Shown: piece after piece, positions 1 through 7,384 of the stretch
Position numbering within the stretch: position 1 is the first letter of the stretch
Layout of the letters: every line of letters starts with the position of its first letter
Origin: JALOAT01 sp041685115
GTDB lineage: Bacteria; Pseudomonadota; Gammaproteobacteria; Thiohalomonadales; Thiohalomonadaceae
Direction of reading: 5' to 3'
DNA: 64,000 nucleotides
Assembly: GCA_041685115.1 (NCBI GenBank)
Contig: JAWLGK010000009.1
Span: 1 to 64,000 of the forward strand
The notes under the pieces: model-generated
Databases searched by the model: none
Seen by the model: only the letters and a program-made list of their open reading frames with translations
Told to the model about the DNA's origin: nothing
Translations under genes and position numbers: made by a program

Positions 1-7
1 GTTAGAG
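1..7 (+). other. attC 3' end (partial, cut by window edge)
   Basis: The window opens with GTTAGAG, which fits the R' (GTTRRRY-like) end of an integron attC site. Another complete attC begins 20 bases later, so positions 8-26 are the remainder of a cassette whose gene or recombination product is cut by the window edge. A TAG at 25-27 could be the end of a short reading frame. Confidence 0.4.
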
Positions 8-26
8 TATTCACGCAGGACCTGTA

Positions 27-102
27 GCCTAACAATCGGCTCCAAGCGACCCGGGGAAGCGGCGCTACCGCTTCCCCGGGCGCCTGAGCCGAGCCGTTAG
101 CT
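27..102 (+). other. attC site 1
   Basis: The R'' box GCCTAAC is at 27-33 and the R' box GTTAGCT at 96-102. The interior is a long near-perfect inverted repeat (GGGGAAGCGG / CCGCTTCCCC) with matching CGGCTCC and GGCGCCTGAGCCG arms. This is the fold expected of a cassette recombination site. It lies immediately before the gene at 109. Confidence 0.9.
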
Positions 103-108
103 CTAGCT

Positions 109-600
109 ATGAAACACATTCGCCACAACCCAAGGACCAACACCGTAACCGTCGGCGACGGGGACCCCGGCGGCAAACGAATCGTTCCAGTCGTTGAACC
201 GTCTAAGGTCGATTTGGAGCGAAACCCCATTGCTTCGTTCATCTACTGGGAGGTTCTGTACCCTGCCGTGGAGGCGAAGGACAGAAGAGAGGGAAGAACG
301 GGCGTAGCATACTCGCTTGTGCCTCCGGATCCATGGCTGGTCGCCTTGGGAATGGTCATGTGGGAGGGGATCGTTCAGGGGCTTTCGTGGGATGTGGTCA
401 AGCTATCCGTCAGAAAGGCACTTTCCGTGATGCAATCGCAAGGTGTGGCGCCCGATGAGAGCTACGAGAAAAAGGGCCGAAAACGCGCAGAACTCGGATT
501 TTGCTGGACTGCCTACAAAGATGGTAAGAAGCAGTACGACATGTTCGTGGGTCTGCGTCGTTTCCATAATGAACAGATCAAGAAAGTTAAGAAGAGCTAA
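109..600 (+). CDS. Integron cassette hypothetical protein (163 aa)
   Basis: This single-gene cassette sits between attC 1 and attC 2. The ATG is 7 bases after the attC end, and the stop codon lies inside the R'' box of the next attC, the usual compact cassette layout. The protein is basic at both ends (an Arg/Asn-rich start and an IKKVKKS tail), contains many Trp and aromatic residues, and has no signal peptide. One moderately hydrophobic stretch around residues 75-95 may be a buried helix rather than a membrane span. I do not recognise the family and assign no function. The left and right boundaries are well supported by the attC sites. Confidence 0.75.
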   Translation: MKHIRHNPRTNTVTVGDGDPGGKRIVPVVEPSKVDLERNPIASFIYWEVLYPAVEAKDRREGRTGVAYSLVPPDPWLVALGMVMWEGIVQGLSWDVVKLSVRKALSVMQSQGVAPDESYEKKGRKRAELGFCWTAYKDGKKQYDMFVGLRRFHNEQIKKVKKS

Positions 601-680
601 CCATCCAATGAAGCCGACGCCAGAAAGCTGTGCGGTTACCTGACCGGCGGCAGCGGCGCGGCTTATTGGGAGCGTTCGGC
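595..680 (+). other. attC site 2
   Basis: R'' AGCTAAC is at 595-601, overlapping the preceding stop codon. The internal arms AAGCCGACGCC and GGCAGCGGCGCGGCTT are complementary. The R' box is GTTCGGC at 674-680, so the 3' end departs slightly from GTTRRRY. Confidence 0.75.
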
Positions 681-714
681 AACTAAAGAAAGAAGAATGA
701 ACAATTGAGTTTCT

Positions 715-1002
715 GTGGGCTCGTCAAGGCGCAGCGCTCCGCCAAGGGCGCATAGAAGAGAATCATCGGCGGTCCAATTCAAAATGCAGCGCCAGCGGAA
801 AGAGCAGCGCAGGATGGAGGCGAAAATGAAAATGGAGTTCTTCTCGGCAGCGCGGTATGTCAGCCTCTTTGAGGCGGTCCTTGTCTGTCGCGTTGCCGCC
901 AGTCGCTTTGGCGCAGGAATCCGGCCGTTGGCCGAACAAGTCGCTCAGCCCGACGCCGGACACCGTATCGCCTTTTCATGCAGCGTCTGCGGCGCGGGCT
1001 AG
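715..1002 (+). CDS. Possible DUF1010-like cassette ORF
   Basis: The cassette between attC 2 and attC 3 has only about 250 bases outside the recombination sites. Its longest + strand frame runs from a GTG at 715 (or an ATG at 784 or 814) and ends inside attC 3. About a third of the product is therefore translated attC. The shape (Phe/Ser/Ala-rich start, then a VAASRFGAG segment, then translated attC) recalls the short DUF1010 proteins of integron cassettes, but this is from memory. A non-coding or promoter cassette is an equally good explanation. Confidence 0.3.
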   Translation: MGSSRRSAPPRAHRRESSAVQFKMQRQRKEQRRMEAKMKMEFFSAARYVSLFEAVLVCRVAASRFGAGIRPLAEQVAQPDAGHRIAFSCSVCGAG

Positions 1003-1015
1003 CTAAGCGTTATGT
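931..1015 (+). other. attC site 3
   Basis: R'' GCCGAAC is at 931-937 and R' GTTATGT at 1009-1015. The inner arms GCTCAGCCCGACGCC and GGCGCGGGCTAGC pair imperfectly. It is followed by the gene at 1026. Confidence 0.8.
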
Positions 1016-1025
1016 GCTCTAAAGC

Positions 1026-1487
1026 ATGAACGAAATTGCCGAGGTTTTGGCCGATGCAAAGTCATTGGCAAAAAAATACCGAAAGCTCACTGGTAAGCCT
1101 CTCGGTATAACCGGCGAGGTTGCAGAGTTCTCGGCTGCGCAAATACTTGGCCTTGAGCTTGCAGAAGCCCGACAGTCCGGATATGACGCAATACGAAATG
1201 AAAACGGAAAAGTAACAAGAATCCAAATTAAAGGGCGGTGTATAGCCGATAATTCAAATCCCGGGCAGCGCCTTGGCCGCATTCAACTCAACAAAGAGTG
1301 GGATACCGTGCTCTTGGTGCTGCTGAACGAAGACCTTGAAGTATTGAGCATGTATGAAGCTGAAAGGCCAGAAATCGAAAAGGCTCTGTTGGCTCCCGGC
1401 TCAAAGGCAAGAAACGAACGTGGCGCTTTGGCGGTTAGTAAGTTCAAGGCTATCGGACATGAAATTTGGAAACGAAGTCGCACATAA
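1026..1487 (+). CDS. DUF6998-like protein, possible nuclease fold
   Basis: This 153-residue cytosolic protein is a single-gene cassette between attC 3 and attC 4. Residues 20-35 contain a TGKPLGITGEVAE segment, followed by GYDA with Asp54 and a strand ending IQIKGR (Gln67, Lys69). The order Glu, Asp, then QxK resembles the core of PD-(D/E)xK restriction-endonuclease-like folds. The overall sequence resembles proteins I recall as DUF6998. The family name is recollection; the nuclease idea is inference from the residue pattern. Codon use is lower in GC than the chromosomal genes further right, as expected of an acquired cassette. No partner gene shares the cassette. Confidence 0.65.
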   Translation: MNEIAEVLADAKSLAKKYRKLTGKPLGITGEVAEFSAAQILGLELAEARQSGYDAIRNENGKVTRIQIKGRCIADNSNPGQRLGRIQLNKEWDTVLLVLLNEDLEVLSMYEAERPEIEKALLAPGSKARNERGALAVSKFKAIGHEIWKRSRT

Positions 1488-1562
1488 CAAGCGCGTGGAG
1501 TCGGACTCTCTACGTCGGCGCTTCGCGCCGCCTCCGCTCGCCGCTCACGCGCAGCGTTAGCC
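1482..1562 (+). other. attC site 4
   Basis: R'' ACATAAC at 1482-1488 overlaps the stop codon of the preceding gene, and R' GTTAGCC is at 1556-1562. The centre is a palindrome around GGCGCTTCGCGCC. Confidence 0.85.
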
Positions 1563-1566
1563 CACA

Positions 1567-2349
1567 ATGCCTGATATGGACGAATACCAAGTTTCGAGCA
1601 TCGAAGAGCTAAGGGGCGTGATTGATCGGCTCACCTATGGTGAATGGGCGTTTCGCGGGCAGTCGAGTGCAGACTGGAGCCTTGAGCCTTCCATCAATCG
1701 ATTTACGTCACGCCTGTCCGTTATTCGTTCGGGCCATCGCCCGCTGGTGGGGCGCGAAAAACTTGAGTGGCGAGAAAGCATGCGAGCGTTTGAACTGCGA
1801 ATGTTCAGGGAGTACGCTCAAAGCAGCAATCCAGAAAAAGAGCTATCCGAAGAAGAGGATCTCTTGGATGTGCTGGTGGAACTCCAGCATTATGGTGCCC
1901 CAACACGTTTGTTGGATTTCACCCTAAAGCCCTATATTGCATTGTTTTTCGCTCTCTACGAAGGCACAGGGGATCTCGCTTTTTACTGTCTTTCTCTTGA
2001 CGGTGTCGATGTTGTCGAGAGGTGTAGCAAGCCCCTGGTCGATAAGTTATGGGGAGAAGACGGTGCAAATTCTCCCAGTATCTATTTCTACAGACCTCAG
2101 TATCGAAATGAGCGGATAGAATTGCAGTGTGGCGCTTTTGTAATTCCTTCCACCTGCGTGCTTCCTTTTGAGTCCCTGCTTGGAAAGACAAGTACCAGGA
2201 TTGTTCGGTACGTTATTCCTGGCAAATTGAGGCGTGACATTCACATTTTGATGAGCAAAATGGGGATTTCGCCAAGATCTGTGTATCCAGAGAAGGAGGG
2301 CGTTATCAAAAGTTTTGCATGGGAAGCAGCAGCGAAGGTGTTTGCATGA
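1567..2349 (+). CDS. FRG domain-containing protein
   Basis: This is the first gene of a two-gene cassette (attC 4 to attC 5), 260 residues long. The N-terminus carries the diagnostic FRG signature (Phe29-Arg30-Gly31-Gln, then Trp37) inside an EWAFRGQSS block. Residues 107-119 hold the second conserved block, QHYGAPTRLLDFT. These two motifs define the FRG family, whose biochemical activity is not established. FRG proteins are frequent in accessory and mobile DNA. The stop overlaps the start of the next gene (ATGA), implying translational coupling and a shared task with the GHKL-ATPase protein. No signal peptide or membrane helix is visible. Base composition is near 50% GC, below the chromosomal genes. 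Confidence 0.85.
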   Translation: MPDMDEYQVSSIEELRGVIDRLTYGEWAFRGQSSADWSLEPSINRFTSRLSVIRSGHRPLVGREKLEWRESMRAFELRMFREYAQSSNPEKELSEEEDLLDVLVELQHYGAPTRLLDFTLKPYIALFFALYEGTGDLAFYCLSLDGVDVVERCSKPLVDKLWGEDGANSPSIYFYRPQYRNERIELQCGAFVIPSTCVLPFESLLGKTSTRIVRYVIPGKLRRDIHILMSKMGISPRSVYPEKEGVIKSFAWEAAAKVFA

Positions 2350-3572
2350 CGTTTGTGGATTTCAGCCAAAATAACATCGGCCTAAAAGGTCGATACGTCT
2401 TTGTGAACCGGCTAGAAAGCCATGGAGAGCTCGGCGTAATCGTCTCCCACGTCAATCGCTTCTTCAATAACCCTCAAACAAAGCGCCTATCCCTGAGATT
2501 GTCGGCCGACACACCTATGTATGGGAACTTAGTTGTTCCCCTCTCTGTCATGCTTGTTGGTCTTAAGGAAAGCGGCAAAGAAATAGTGCTTCACACAGAA
2601 AGTGACCATCTGAACGAGTTCTGCGTTCTCAATCCGCCTGTTGCCTCCAGTAAGAACTTCTCGGAATCAAAAAGGATTCTAGACAAGGTGTGGCGGATAG
2701 AGAATGAATTTCACCTTAATAACACAGTCGAGTTTTTGAGAATATTTTTTCGCGGTAGGCTCGGGCTAAATGAAGATGCCGTGAACGTACTTGAGCTTGC
2801 CATTATTGAGGGTATTGAGAATTCACTTATACACTCGAATACGGGAAGGTGCTTCTTTATGGGGCAACTTCATAGAAAGCAGAATTACTTCACCTTGTGC
2901 ATGTCCGACTCGGGGATCGGTATTCAAAAAAGTCTTGCCGATGGCGGTCTGGTGTTTTCGAAGGAGCCGGAATCCCTCGCGTCCGCGATTAAGAAGGGTA
3001 CGACAAGCAAGCACTTTGAAAATCGCGGAGGTAATGGGCTGTACTGCCTCTCTCGATTAGCCAAAATAAATAGAGGTCATTTCTGTCTGTGGTCTGGTGC
3101 GAGCTCGATTGTCGTTGATGGAAAAACGGACAATGACCGCGTATTAGAATACCTGCCTAGCATCCGTTTTTTGGATCGCTGCACCCACTTGGATTTTCAA
3201 ATACCGCTCAGCGCCGACGTTTCTGCGGACTACGACGAGTCCCCATCCGAAGGGTTCGAGAGCATGGTCATAACAGCCGATGCTAATGGATTTAACACGC
3301 TGGTGGTGTCAGAGTTGGAGGCAGGATATTGCACAAGGCATGCCGGCCAAAAGGCGCAAGAAATTGTTGGTCGGCTTCTTGAGTTTCCTACTGTTGTTGG
3401 AGTGATGATTGACTTCGCTGGCATCTCGATCTGCTCAATGAGTTTTCTAGACTCCTTTCTCGGTGTGCTCTGTAAGAGGATCGGGATCAAGGAGTTTAAC
3501 GAGAGAATCCGAATTAAGAATGCTACGCAGGAAATTCGGAAGTCGGTGTTTCGTGTCACCAAGAGTGGCTAA
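2346..3572 (+). CDS. GHKL ATPase-DUF4325 (STAS-like) protein
   Basis: This is the second gene of the FRG cassette. I place the start at the ATG overlapping the FRG stop codon, giving 408 residues. Residues 1-110 are an N-terminal alpha/beta region. Residues 140-290 form a GHKL (HATPase_c) module with an N box (Glu156...Glu158-Asn159-Ser), a G1 box (Asp188-SGIGI) and a G2 box (GGNGLY near 228-233). No histidine-phosphotransfer domain is present, so this is not an ordinary sensor kinase. Residues about 318-402 match the STAS-like DUF4325 domain (MIDFAGISICSMSFLDSF). The pairing recalls anti-sigma-factor/antagonist switches fused in one chain. Coupling to an FRG protein suggests a sensor-effector pair; the role is inferred, not known. 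Confidence 0.8.
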   Translation: MTFVDFSQNNIGLKGRYVFVNRLESHGELGVIVSHVNRFFNNPQTKRLSLRLSADTPMYGNLVVPLSVMLVGLKESGKEIVLHTESDHLNEFCVLNPPVASSKNFSESKRILDKVWRIENEFHLNNTVEFLRIFFRGRLGLNEDAVNVLELAIIEGIENSLIHSNTGRCFFMGQLHRKQNYFTLCMSDSGIGIQKSLADGGLVFSKEPESLASAIKKGTTSKHFENRGGNGLYCLSRLAKINRGHFCLWSGASSIVVDGKTDNDRVLEYLPSIRFLDRCTHLDFQIPLSADVSADYDESPSEGFESMVITADANGFNTLVVSELEAGYCTRHAGQKAQEIVGRLLEFPTVVGVMIDFAGISICSMSFLDSFLGVLCKRIGIKEFNERIRIKNATQEIRKSVFRVTKSG

Positions 3573-3653
3573 CAACCGCATGCACTCGGACAGCAAGAAG
3601 CGCCGCTCCTTCGTCGCGTCTCTCCTTGCTGCCGGTGATGCGGGGCGTTATGC
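3567..3653 (+). other. attC site 5
   Basis: R'' GGCTAAC is at 3567-3573, overlapping the stop codon, and R' GTTATGC at 3647-3653. The interior pairs AGCAAGAAGCGCC with the CTTGCTGCC side. Confidence 0.85.
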
Positions 3654-3665
3654 AAAGGAGGAGTA

Positions 3666-4085
3666 ATGGACATTTCTGGAGAGCTTCCCGTAAAAGCGAA
3701 ACACCACCTGATTGCAGTGCAATTCAGGAAGTGGTTCCTTTATCTAGACAGCGTCGGCATTTTCGCCTTCGGCCTTTTTCTCGGCTCGCTCGGCGCGACG
3801 GAGAGCGAGCACTTTTGTGCGTTAATCTCGTCCCTGCTTGTGGGTTGGTTGTTGTTTGTAGGGAAAAGTAACTTCCCTGCCTATATCGAAAAATTACGCA
3901 AATCGAACGACGGAAGAGACAAGGAGTTCGAGAAAGAATTGATGAAAGAACAGTTCAAGTTGCTGGCATTTGCACCAGCGACGATCCCATATTGGATCGG
4001 CCTGGTCTCATTGCTCAGTCTTGTGCTCCAGCCGTTCATGGCGCCGCAGGATCTTTCGTTGTTCTTGCCGGCGTATTTTCGCTAG
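3666..4085 (+). CDS. Cassette membrane protein (139 aa)
   Basis: This single-gene cassette has a strong ribosome binding site (AAAGGAGGA just before the ATG). The protein has an N-terminal cytosolic segment, a pair of hydrophobic helices at about residues 28-65 (FGLFLGSLGA and LISSLLVGWLLFVG), a charged middle rich in Lys and Glu (70-100), and a third helix at about 108-130. The layout suggests an inner-membrane protein with a cytosolic loop. I recognise no family. It belongs to a run of cassettes encoding small membrane or exported proteins. Confidence 0.75.
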   Translation: MDISGELPVKAKHHLIAVQFRKWFLYLDSVGIFAFGLFLGSLGATESEHFCALISSLLVGWLLFVGKSNFPAYIEKLRKSNDGRDKEFEKELMKEQFKLLAFAPATIPYWIGLVSLLSLVLQPFMAPQDLSLFLPAYFR

Positions 4086-4089
4086 CAGT

Positions 4090-4194
4090 GCATAACCATC
4101 GGCTCCAGGCGACCCGAAAAAGCGGCGCGGGTTTCGTGGTTTTCTCAGGGGTTCGGTGCGCCGCTTTTGCGGGCGCCTGAGCCGTGCGTTAGCT
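4090..4194 (+). other. attC site 6
   Basis: R'' GCATAAC is at 4090-4096 and R' GTTAGCT at 4188-4194. The CGGCTCCAGGCG arm pairs with CGCCTGAGCCG, and the extended variable terminal region makes this site about 105 bases. Its outer arms closely match attC 1. Confidence 0.9.
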
Positions 4195-4216
4195 GCTTCA
4201 ACATCGGGAGGTCGTA

Positions 4217-4618
4217 GTGAAACGGAACCTTTTGGAAATCTACGCTTTGGCAGTCTGCTTTTTCACCGTTGCGTGTTTCGTAATCGTTCTTGGGATTGCC
4301 GTCTGGGATGGTGTCTCTGTTCTCGCGCCAGAGTTCACGCTCTCCAACCACAACTGGGAACGCCATCAAACGGATGAGGCATTCAGAAAGTCTCTCAGCA
4401 ATGAAAACCGTTATCGAGAGGACAAGGACAGCTACAAGCCACCCGAAGGCGCCGCGCTAACGGATGCGCGAATTCAGAGTTATGACCAGGCGCTGCGCGC
4501 TGAGCGCAGGATCGGATTTCAAGGCTTGGCGCGGAATGCCATCATCTTGCTGTTGAATATTGCGCTATTCGCCATCCACTGGAAGCTTGCTGCGCGAGCC
4601 AGGAAAAATGCCAGCTAA
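4217..4618 (+). CDS. Cassette membrane protein (133 aa)
   Basis: The ATG follows GGGAGGTCGTAG at a suitable distance. Residues about 9-34 form a long hydrophobic helix. A hydrophilic, charged loop (40-100) follows, then a second hydrophobic helix at about 108-125 and a short basic tail (RARKNAS). The topology fits two spans with a loop outside or in the periplasm. The family is not recognised. The stop codon lies in the R'' box of attC 7, which supports the 3' end. Confidence 0.75.
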   Translation: MKRNLLEIYALAVCFFTVACFVIVLGIAVWDGVSVLAPEFTLSNHNWERHQTDEAFRKSLSNENRYREDKDSYKPPEGAALTDARIQSYDQALRAERRIGFQGLARNAIILLLNIALFAIHWKLAARARKNAS

Positions 4619-4702
4619 CAATTTCTTTCATCCGACGCCCGTGACGTTGCGGCGTTCTTTCAGGCTTCGGTGCGCGGGCGCGGCTGAAGAAAAGCGTTGG
4701 GC
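4613..4702 (+). other. attC site 7
   Basis: R'' AGCTAAC is at 4613-4619 and R' GTTGGGC at 4696-4702. The interior arms are TTTCTTTCATCCGACGCC and GGGCGCGGCTGAAGAAA. Confidence 0.85.
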
Positions 4703-4708
4703 CTTCAA

Positions 4709-5134
4709 ATGAAACGGACCCTCATCGCCCTAATGCTCATTAGCACCTACGCATCTGCGGAAGTGCGGGAATGCTCCATTGAGGAGCAGCGGTGGCTTGA
4801 TAAAGAGCTTCCTCTCCTCACTTCTTGGCCTCGCATCCATGCCTCATTCCTTCGAAACGTACCGGAGTGCGATGATGGATTCTTCGCAGAGGGGTATACC
4901 GAAGCGGTGGTTAAAATGCTTGCCGTTCGGTGGCAGTCCTTGCCAGAGCTTCGGGCATTTAAGAAAAATGATCCGAAGTTCTTTGCATTTGTGCTGAAAC
5001 ACATTGACGCGTCCGCGGACGGGAATGACTTAAAGCAAATCCGGGCGAATGCCAAGCAGCGGTGTGCGCCAGAAAACAGGGACTTATGTTCACTTATAGA
5101 ACAAGCGGCGGAAAGAGCGATCCAGGAGCTTTGA
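4709..5134 (+). CDS. Cassette exported protein (141 aa)
   Basis: The ATG at 4709 is preferred over a TTG at 4697, which lies inside attC 7. The protein begins with a short classical signal peptide (MKRTLIALMLISTYASA, cleavage likely after Ala17). The mature part of about 124 residues is helical and contains four cysteines (ECS, PECD, QRCAP, DLCS) that could form two disulfide bonds in the periplasm. The family is not recognised. It is one of several cassette products with a cleavable signal peptide. Confidence 0.75.
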   Translation: MKRTLIALMLISTYASAEVRECSIEEQRWLDKELPLLTSWPRIHASFLRNVPECDDGFFAEGYTEAVVKMLAVRWQSLPELRAFKKNDPKFFAFVLKHIDASADGNDLKQIRANAKQRCAPENRDLCSLIEQAAERAIQEL

Positions 5135-5156
5135 ACGTGCCGTCGACAAAAGACAG

Positions 5157-5243
5157 GCCCAACCAGGCGCTTGAAGCGACGCCGGGAAGCTTTCCGGCTT
5201 CTTCATGCTGCAGCGGCGGCGCGCTTCAGCTTCATCGTTAGGC
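5157..5243 (+). other. attC site 8
   Basis: R'' GCCCAAC is at 5157-5163 and R' GTTAGGC at 5237-5243, an exact reverse-complement pair except at one central base. The inner arms GCTTGAAGCGACGCC and GGCGCGCTTCAGC pair. Confidence 0.9.
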
Positions 5244-5252
5244 CAAAAAGTG

Positions 5253-5708
5253 ATGGATAAGCGGTACGAGAAACGCATGGCGCGGTACTGGGCCGAAATG
5301 GAGCAAAAAGCACTTCGCTCTCTCTCGTCGTTGGACATGACTAGTTGGTTCGATCTGTGGCATACGCACCCTGACTGGAAAGGAAAAGGCAATCGATGCC
5401 CGGAAAACCGGATGGCATCAATCCAGCTTGGCTATTCCTTGTTAAAGAAAGCAGAAGAACTCGCCCGGGTTGCTCCGAGGTCCATCCAAAGCTGGTTGGC
5501 CGTCTGCCCCAACTCCCTGGATGATGGAGTGTACCTTCATTCCGAGAATCCCAATGGAACGCCTTTCCCTTATCCTTTTGAAGGCGTCGAATGGGGCGCT
5601 TCGGATCACCCGGTCCTGGATGCGGTCGTTGATTCACAAAGGCACAGAATTGGAAAGGCTCTGTATGATTCGGAACCTGTGTTCTTCGTTACCGCAAAGA
5701 TGGCCTAA
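5253..5708 (+). CDS. Cassette hypothetical protein (151 aa)
   Basis: I start at the ATG at 5253, because upstream in-frame codons lie in attC 8. The protein is soluble, begins with a basic helix (MDKRYEKRMARYWAEMEQKA), and has several Trp-rich turns (SWFDLWHTHPDW, SIQSWLAVCP). No signal peptide or membrane span is visible. A PFPYPFEGVEWG segment near residue 115 looks like a conserved loop. The stop codon overlaps the R'' box of attC 9. The family is not recognised. Confidence 0.7.
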   Translation: MDKRYEKRMARYWAEMEQKALRSLSSLDMTSWFDLWHTHPDWKGKGNRCPENRMASIQLGYSLLKKAEELARVAPRSIQSWLAVCPNSLDDGVYLHSENPNGTPFPYPFEGVEWGASDHPVLDAVVDSQRHRIGKALYDSEPVFFVTAKMA

Positions 5709-5787
5709 CCAGGCGCTGAGCCCGACGCCGGAAAGGTTTGTGCTTCTTCATGCCGCGGCAGCGGCGCGGGCTAGCTAATCGTTAGGC
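5703..5787 (+). other. attC site 9
   Basis: R'' GCCTAAC is at 5703-5709 and R' GTTAGGC at 5781-5787, a perfect reverse-complement pair. The interior carries GCTGAGCCCGACGCC and GGCGCGGGCTAGC arms very like those of attC 3. Confidence 0.9.
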
Positions 5788-5802
5788 TTCTAGGAGCAAA
5801 GA

Positions 5803-6273
5803 ATGAAACTAGGATTGTTGCCACGTCACATTTTCTTGTTGCTCTGTTCCGTGAGTGCCGTGACCTCAGCAGAAGGCAAACGTGATTTCTTTATCGTGAA
5901 AGCGGGCATCATGGAGCCTTCGGGAGATGGGGTAGATCGCCTTCGCGAAACCAACACAGTTTCAATGAACCCGTCGAGAAAGCCCGGCTTTTGTTTTATC
6001 GTCGATCCCCCGAGCCCAAATCGGTATCAAGTCTATTCGGTGCATCATTTACCTAAGGTCCCTGCGGCGCTTACTGGAGATTTCGCGAAGTCGCCACCTC
6101 AGGCCGCCGTATCTGGCATACAGACAGAAACTTCAGTTGTTGATGGCATCCGTCCATTTTGCTTTGATTTTAGCCCTGGCGACCCAGTTGGCAATTATAA
6201 AATCGAGGTTTTTATTAACGGCAACCTGAATACGACTTTAGATTTGACTGTGGTTTCAAATGACGATGCATAG
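5803..6273 (+). CDS. Cassette exported protein (156 aa)
   Basis: The start follows an AGGAGCAAAGA ribosome binding site. An N-terminal signal peptide of about 24 residues ends at VTSA-EG. The mature region alternates short beta-type stretches and Gly/Pro turns. The last third (FDFSPGDPVGNYKIEVFINGNL) reads like an immunoglobulin-like or C2-type beta sandwich. Two cysteines (GFCFIV, PFCFDF) could form a disulfide. It is probably periplasmic or outer-membrane associated. The family is not recognised. Confidence 0.75.
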   Translation: MKLGLLPRHIFLLLCSVSAVTSAEGKRDFFIVKAGIMEPSGDGVDRLRETNTVSMNPSRKPGFCFIVDPPSPNRYQVYSVHHLPKVPAALTGDFAKSPPQAAVSGIQTETSVVDGIRPFCFDFSPGDPVGNYKIEVFINGNLNTTLDLTVVSNDDA

Positions 6274-6281
6274 GCGCAAAA

Positions 6282-6407
6282 GCCTAACCAGGCGTTCAAC
6301 GCGGACAGTTTGCAGCGGGGCATTTTGCTACGCAAAATTTTACGCCCCACTGCAAACCACTCCGCCGGCAAGCCGGCTCCGTTCTGCCGGTTAACTTGGC
6401 GTTAAGC
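6282..6407 (+). other. attC site 10 (long)
   Basis: R'' GCCTAAC is at 6282-6288 and R' GTTAAGC at 6401-6407. The 126-base site is the longest in the array. Its extra length is a second palindrome (GTTTGCAGCGGGGC... pairing with GCCCCACTGCAAAC) in the variable terminal structure. Confidence 0.85.
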
Positions 6408-6428
6408 TCTCTTAAAGGATGCAGCGGC

Positions 6429-6818
6429 GTGATAGGAAATAGGCTCTTGAGTGGCATTTTGGCGCTAGGAAGCGTTGCCATCTCGCTTCTATTCGCCTTT
6501 CATGGTCTTGGAATGTTAGTTTCTACAAAGCCACCCCAATCCGCAGTGCTGTTTGGAGCACTGTTGCTCCTTTATGGTTTGTGGACTCTGGTCTTGCTTG
6601 GCCTCGCCTGGTGGCGTGGCAACCCGACCGTAACGAAAATCTCAAAGTTCTCGGCGCTCGGGCTCTTTGCCACCATCGTCATTGGTTCGCTCGATGTCGG
6701 AATGATCAGTGGCCTCGAATGGTTGATGATCGTATTTATGGGGAGTCTCCTATGGCTGCAGTTTGTCGCTGTTCGGCGCATTGTGAGTGAAAAAGGCAAG
6801 AGCTTAACCAACCAATGA
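6429..6818 (+). CDS. Cassette membrane protein (129 aa)
   Basis: I choose the GTG at 6429, which sits downstream of AAAGGATG. Upstream in-frame codons fall in attC 10. The protein has four hydrophobic helices (about residues 6-30, 36-55, 67-85 and 88-107), short loops and a basic, Lys-rich C-terminal tail. This is a compact four-helix inner-membrane architecture. No enzymatic motif is visible and the family is not recognised. Confidence 0.7.
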   Translation: MIGNRLLSGILALGSVAISLLFAFHGLGMLVSTKPPQSAVLFGALLLLYGLWTLVLLGLAWWRGNPTVTKISKFSALGLFATIVIGSLDVGMISGLEWLMIVFMGSLLWLQFVAVRRIVSEKGKSLTNQ

Positions 6819-6888
6819 AGCCGACGCCGGTAAGCTTTGCTGTCCTTTTCGGCCGCCGCGGCGGCGCGGCTTATCGGTAACGTTAGGT
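6802..6888 (+). other. attC site 11
   Basis: R'' GCTTAAC is at 6802-6808 and R' GTTAGGT at 6882-6888. The interior arms AATGAAGCCGACGCC and GGCGGCGCGGCTTATCG resemble attC 2. The coding end of the preceding gene overlaps the left end of the site. Confidence 0.85.
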
Positions 6889-6898
6889 CGCATGAAAC

Positions 6899-7384
6899 AT
6901 GCCACTGACTCATCGCCCCGTTGAAGAAAAAGACATTCAAGTCATTTGCGGTTTTCCGCAAAGCGAAGACGAGTTGTTTTTCTTGTTCCCGAAGGCAGCA
7001 TTCCCGTTGGCTCCGTCGCAGTTACAGGGCGCAATCGCGCAGCGTTCAGACTCAATGGTAGTCGAACTTGGCGGTGAAGTTGTCGCTTTCGCCAACTTCT
7101 ACCGCTGGGAATCTGGTGGCTGTTGCTCTATTGGCAACGTCATCGTTTCCCCGGCAGCCCGTGGACGCGGCGTGGGCCGCTATCTCATCGAACAAATGAT
7201 TGCCCTTGCTTTCTCAAAGCATCAGGCTGCCGAGGTAACAGTGTCGTGTTTCAATCAAAATGTTGTAGGCCTGTTGCTTTATCCGAAGCTGGGGTTTCAG
7301 CCGTACGCCATCGAGGAACGTCAAGACAAGAAAGGAAATCGAGTTGCGCTTATTCACATGCGGTTGCCGCGAAACGCAACCTAA
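6899..7384 (+). CDS. GNAT family N-acetyltransferase (cassette)
   Basis: This 161-residue single-domain GNAT protein transfers an acetyl group from acetyl-CoA to an unknown amine. The acetyl-CoA pyrophosphate-binding loop is seen as RGRGVG at residues 88-93, preceded by the strand IGNVIVSPAA and followed by the helix GRYLIEQMIALA. The C-terminal GLLLYPKLGFQPYAIEER matches GNAT motif B. GNATs are common integron cargo. The substrate cannot be read from sequence and it need not be an antibiotic. The start at 6899 keeps the first beta strand intact. Confidence 0.85.
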   Translation: MPLTHRPVEEKDIQVICGFPQSEDELFFLFPKAAFPLAPSQLQGAIAQRSDSMVVELGGEVVAFANFYRWESGGCCSIGNVIVSPAARGRGVGRYLIEQMIALAFSKHQAAEVTVSCFNQNVVGLLLYPKLGFQPYAIEERQDKKGNRVALIHMRLPRNAT

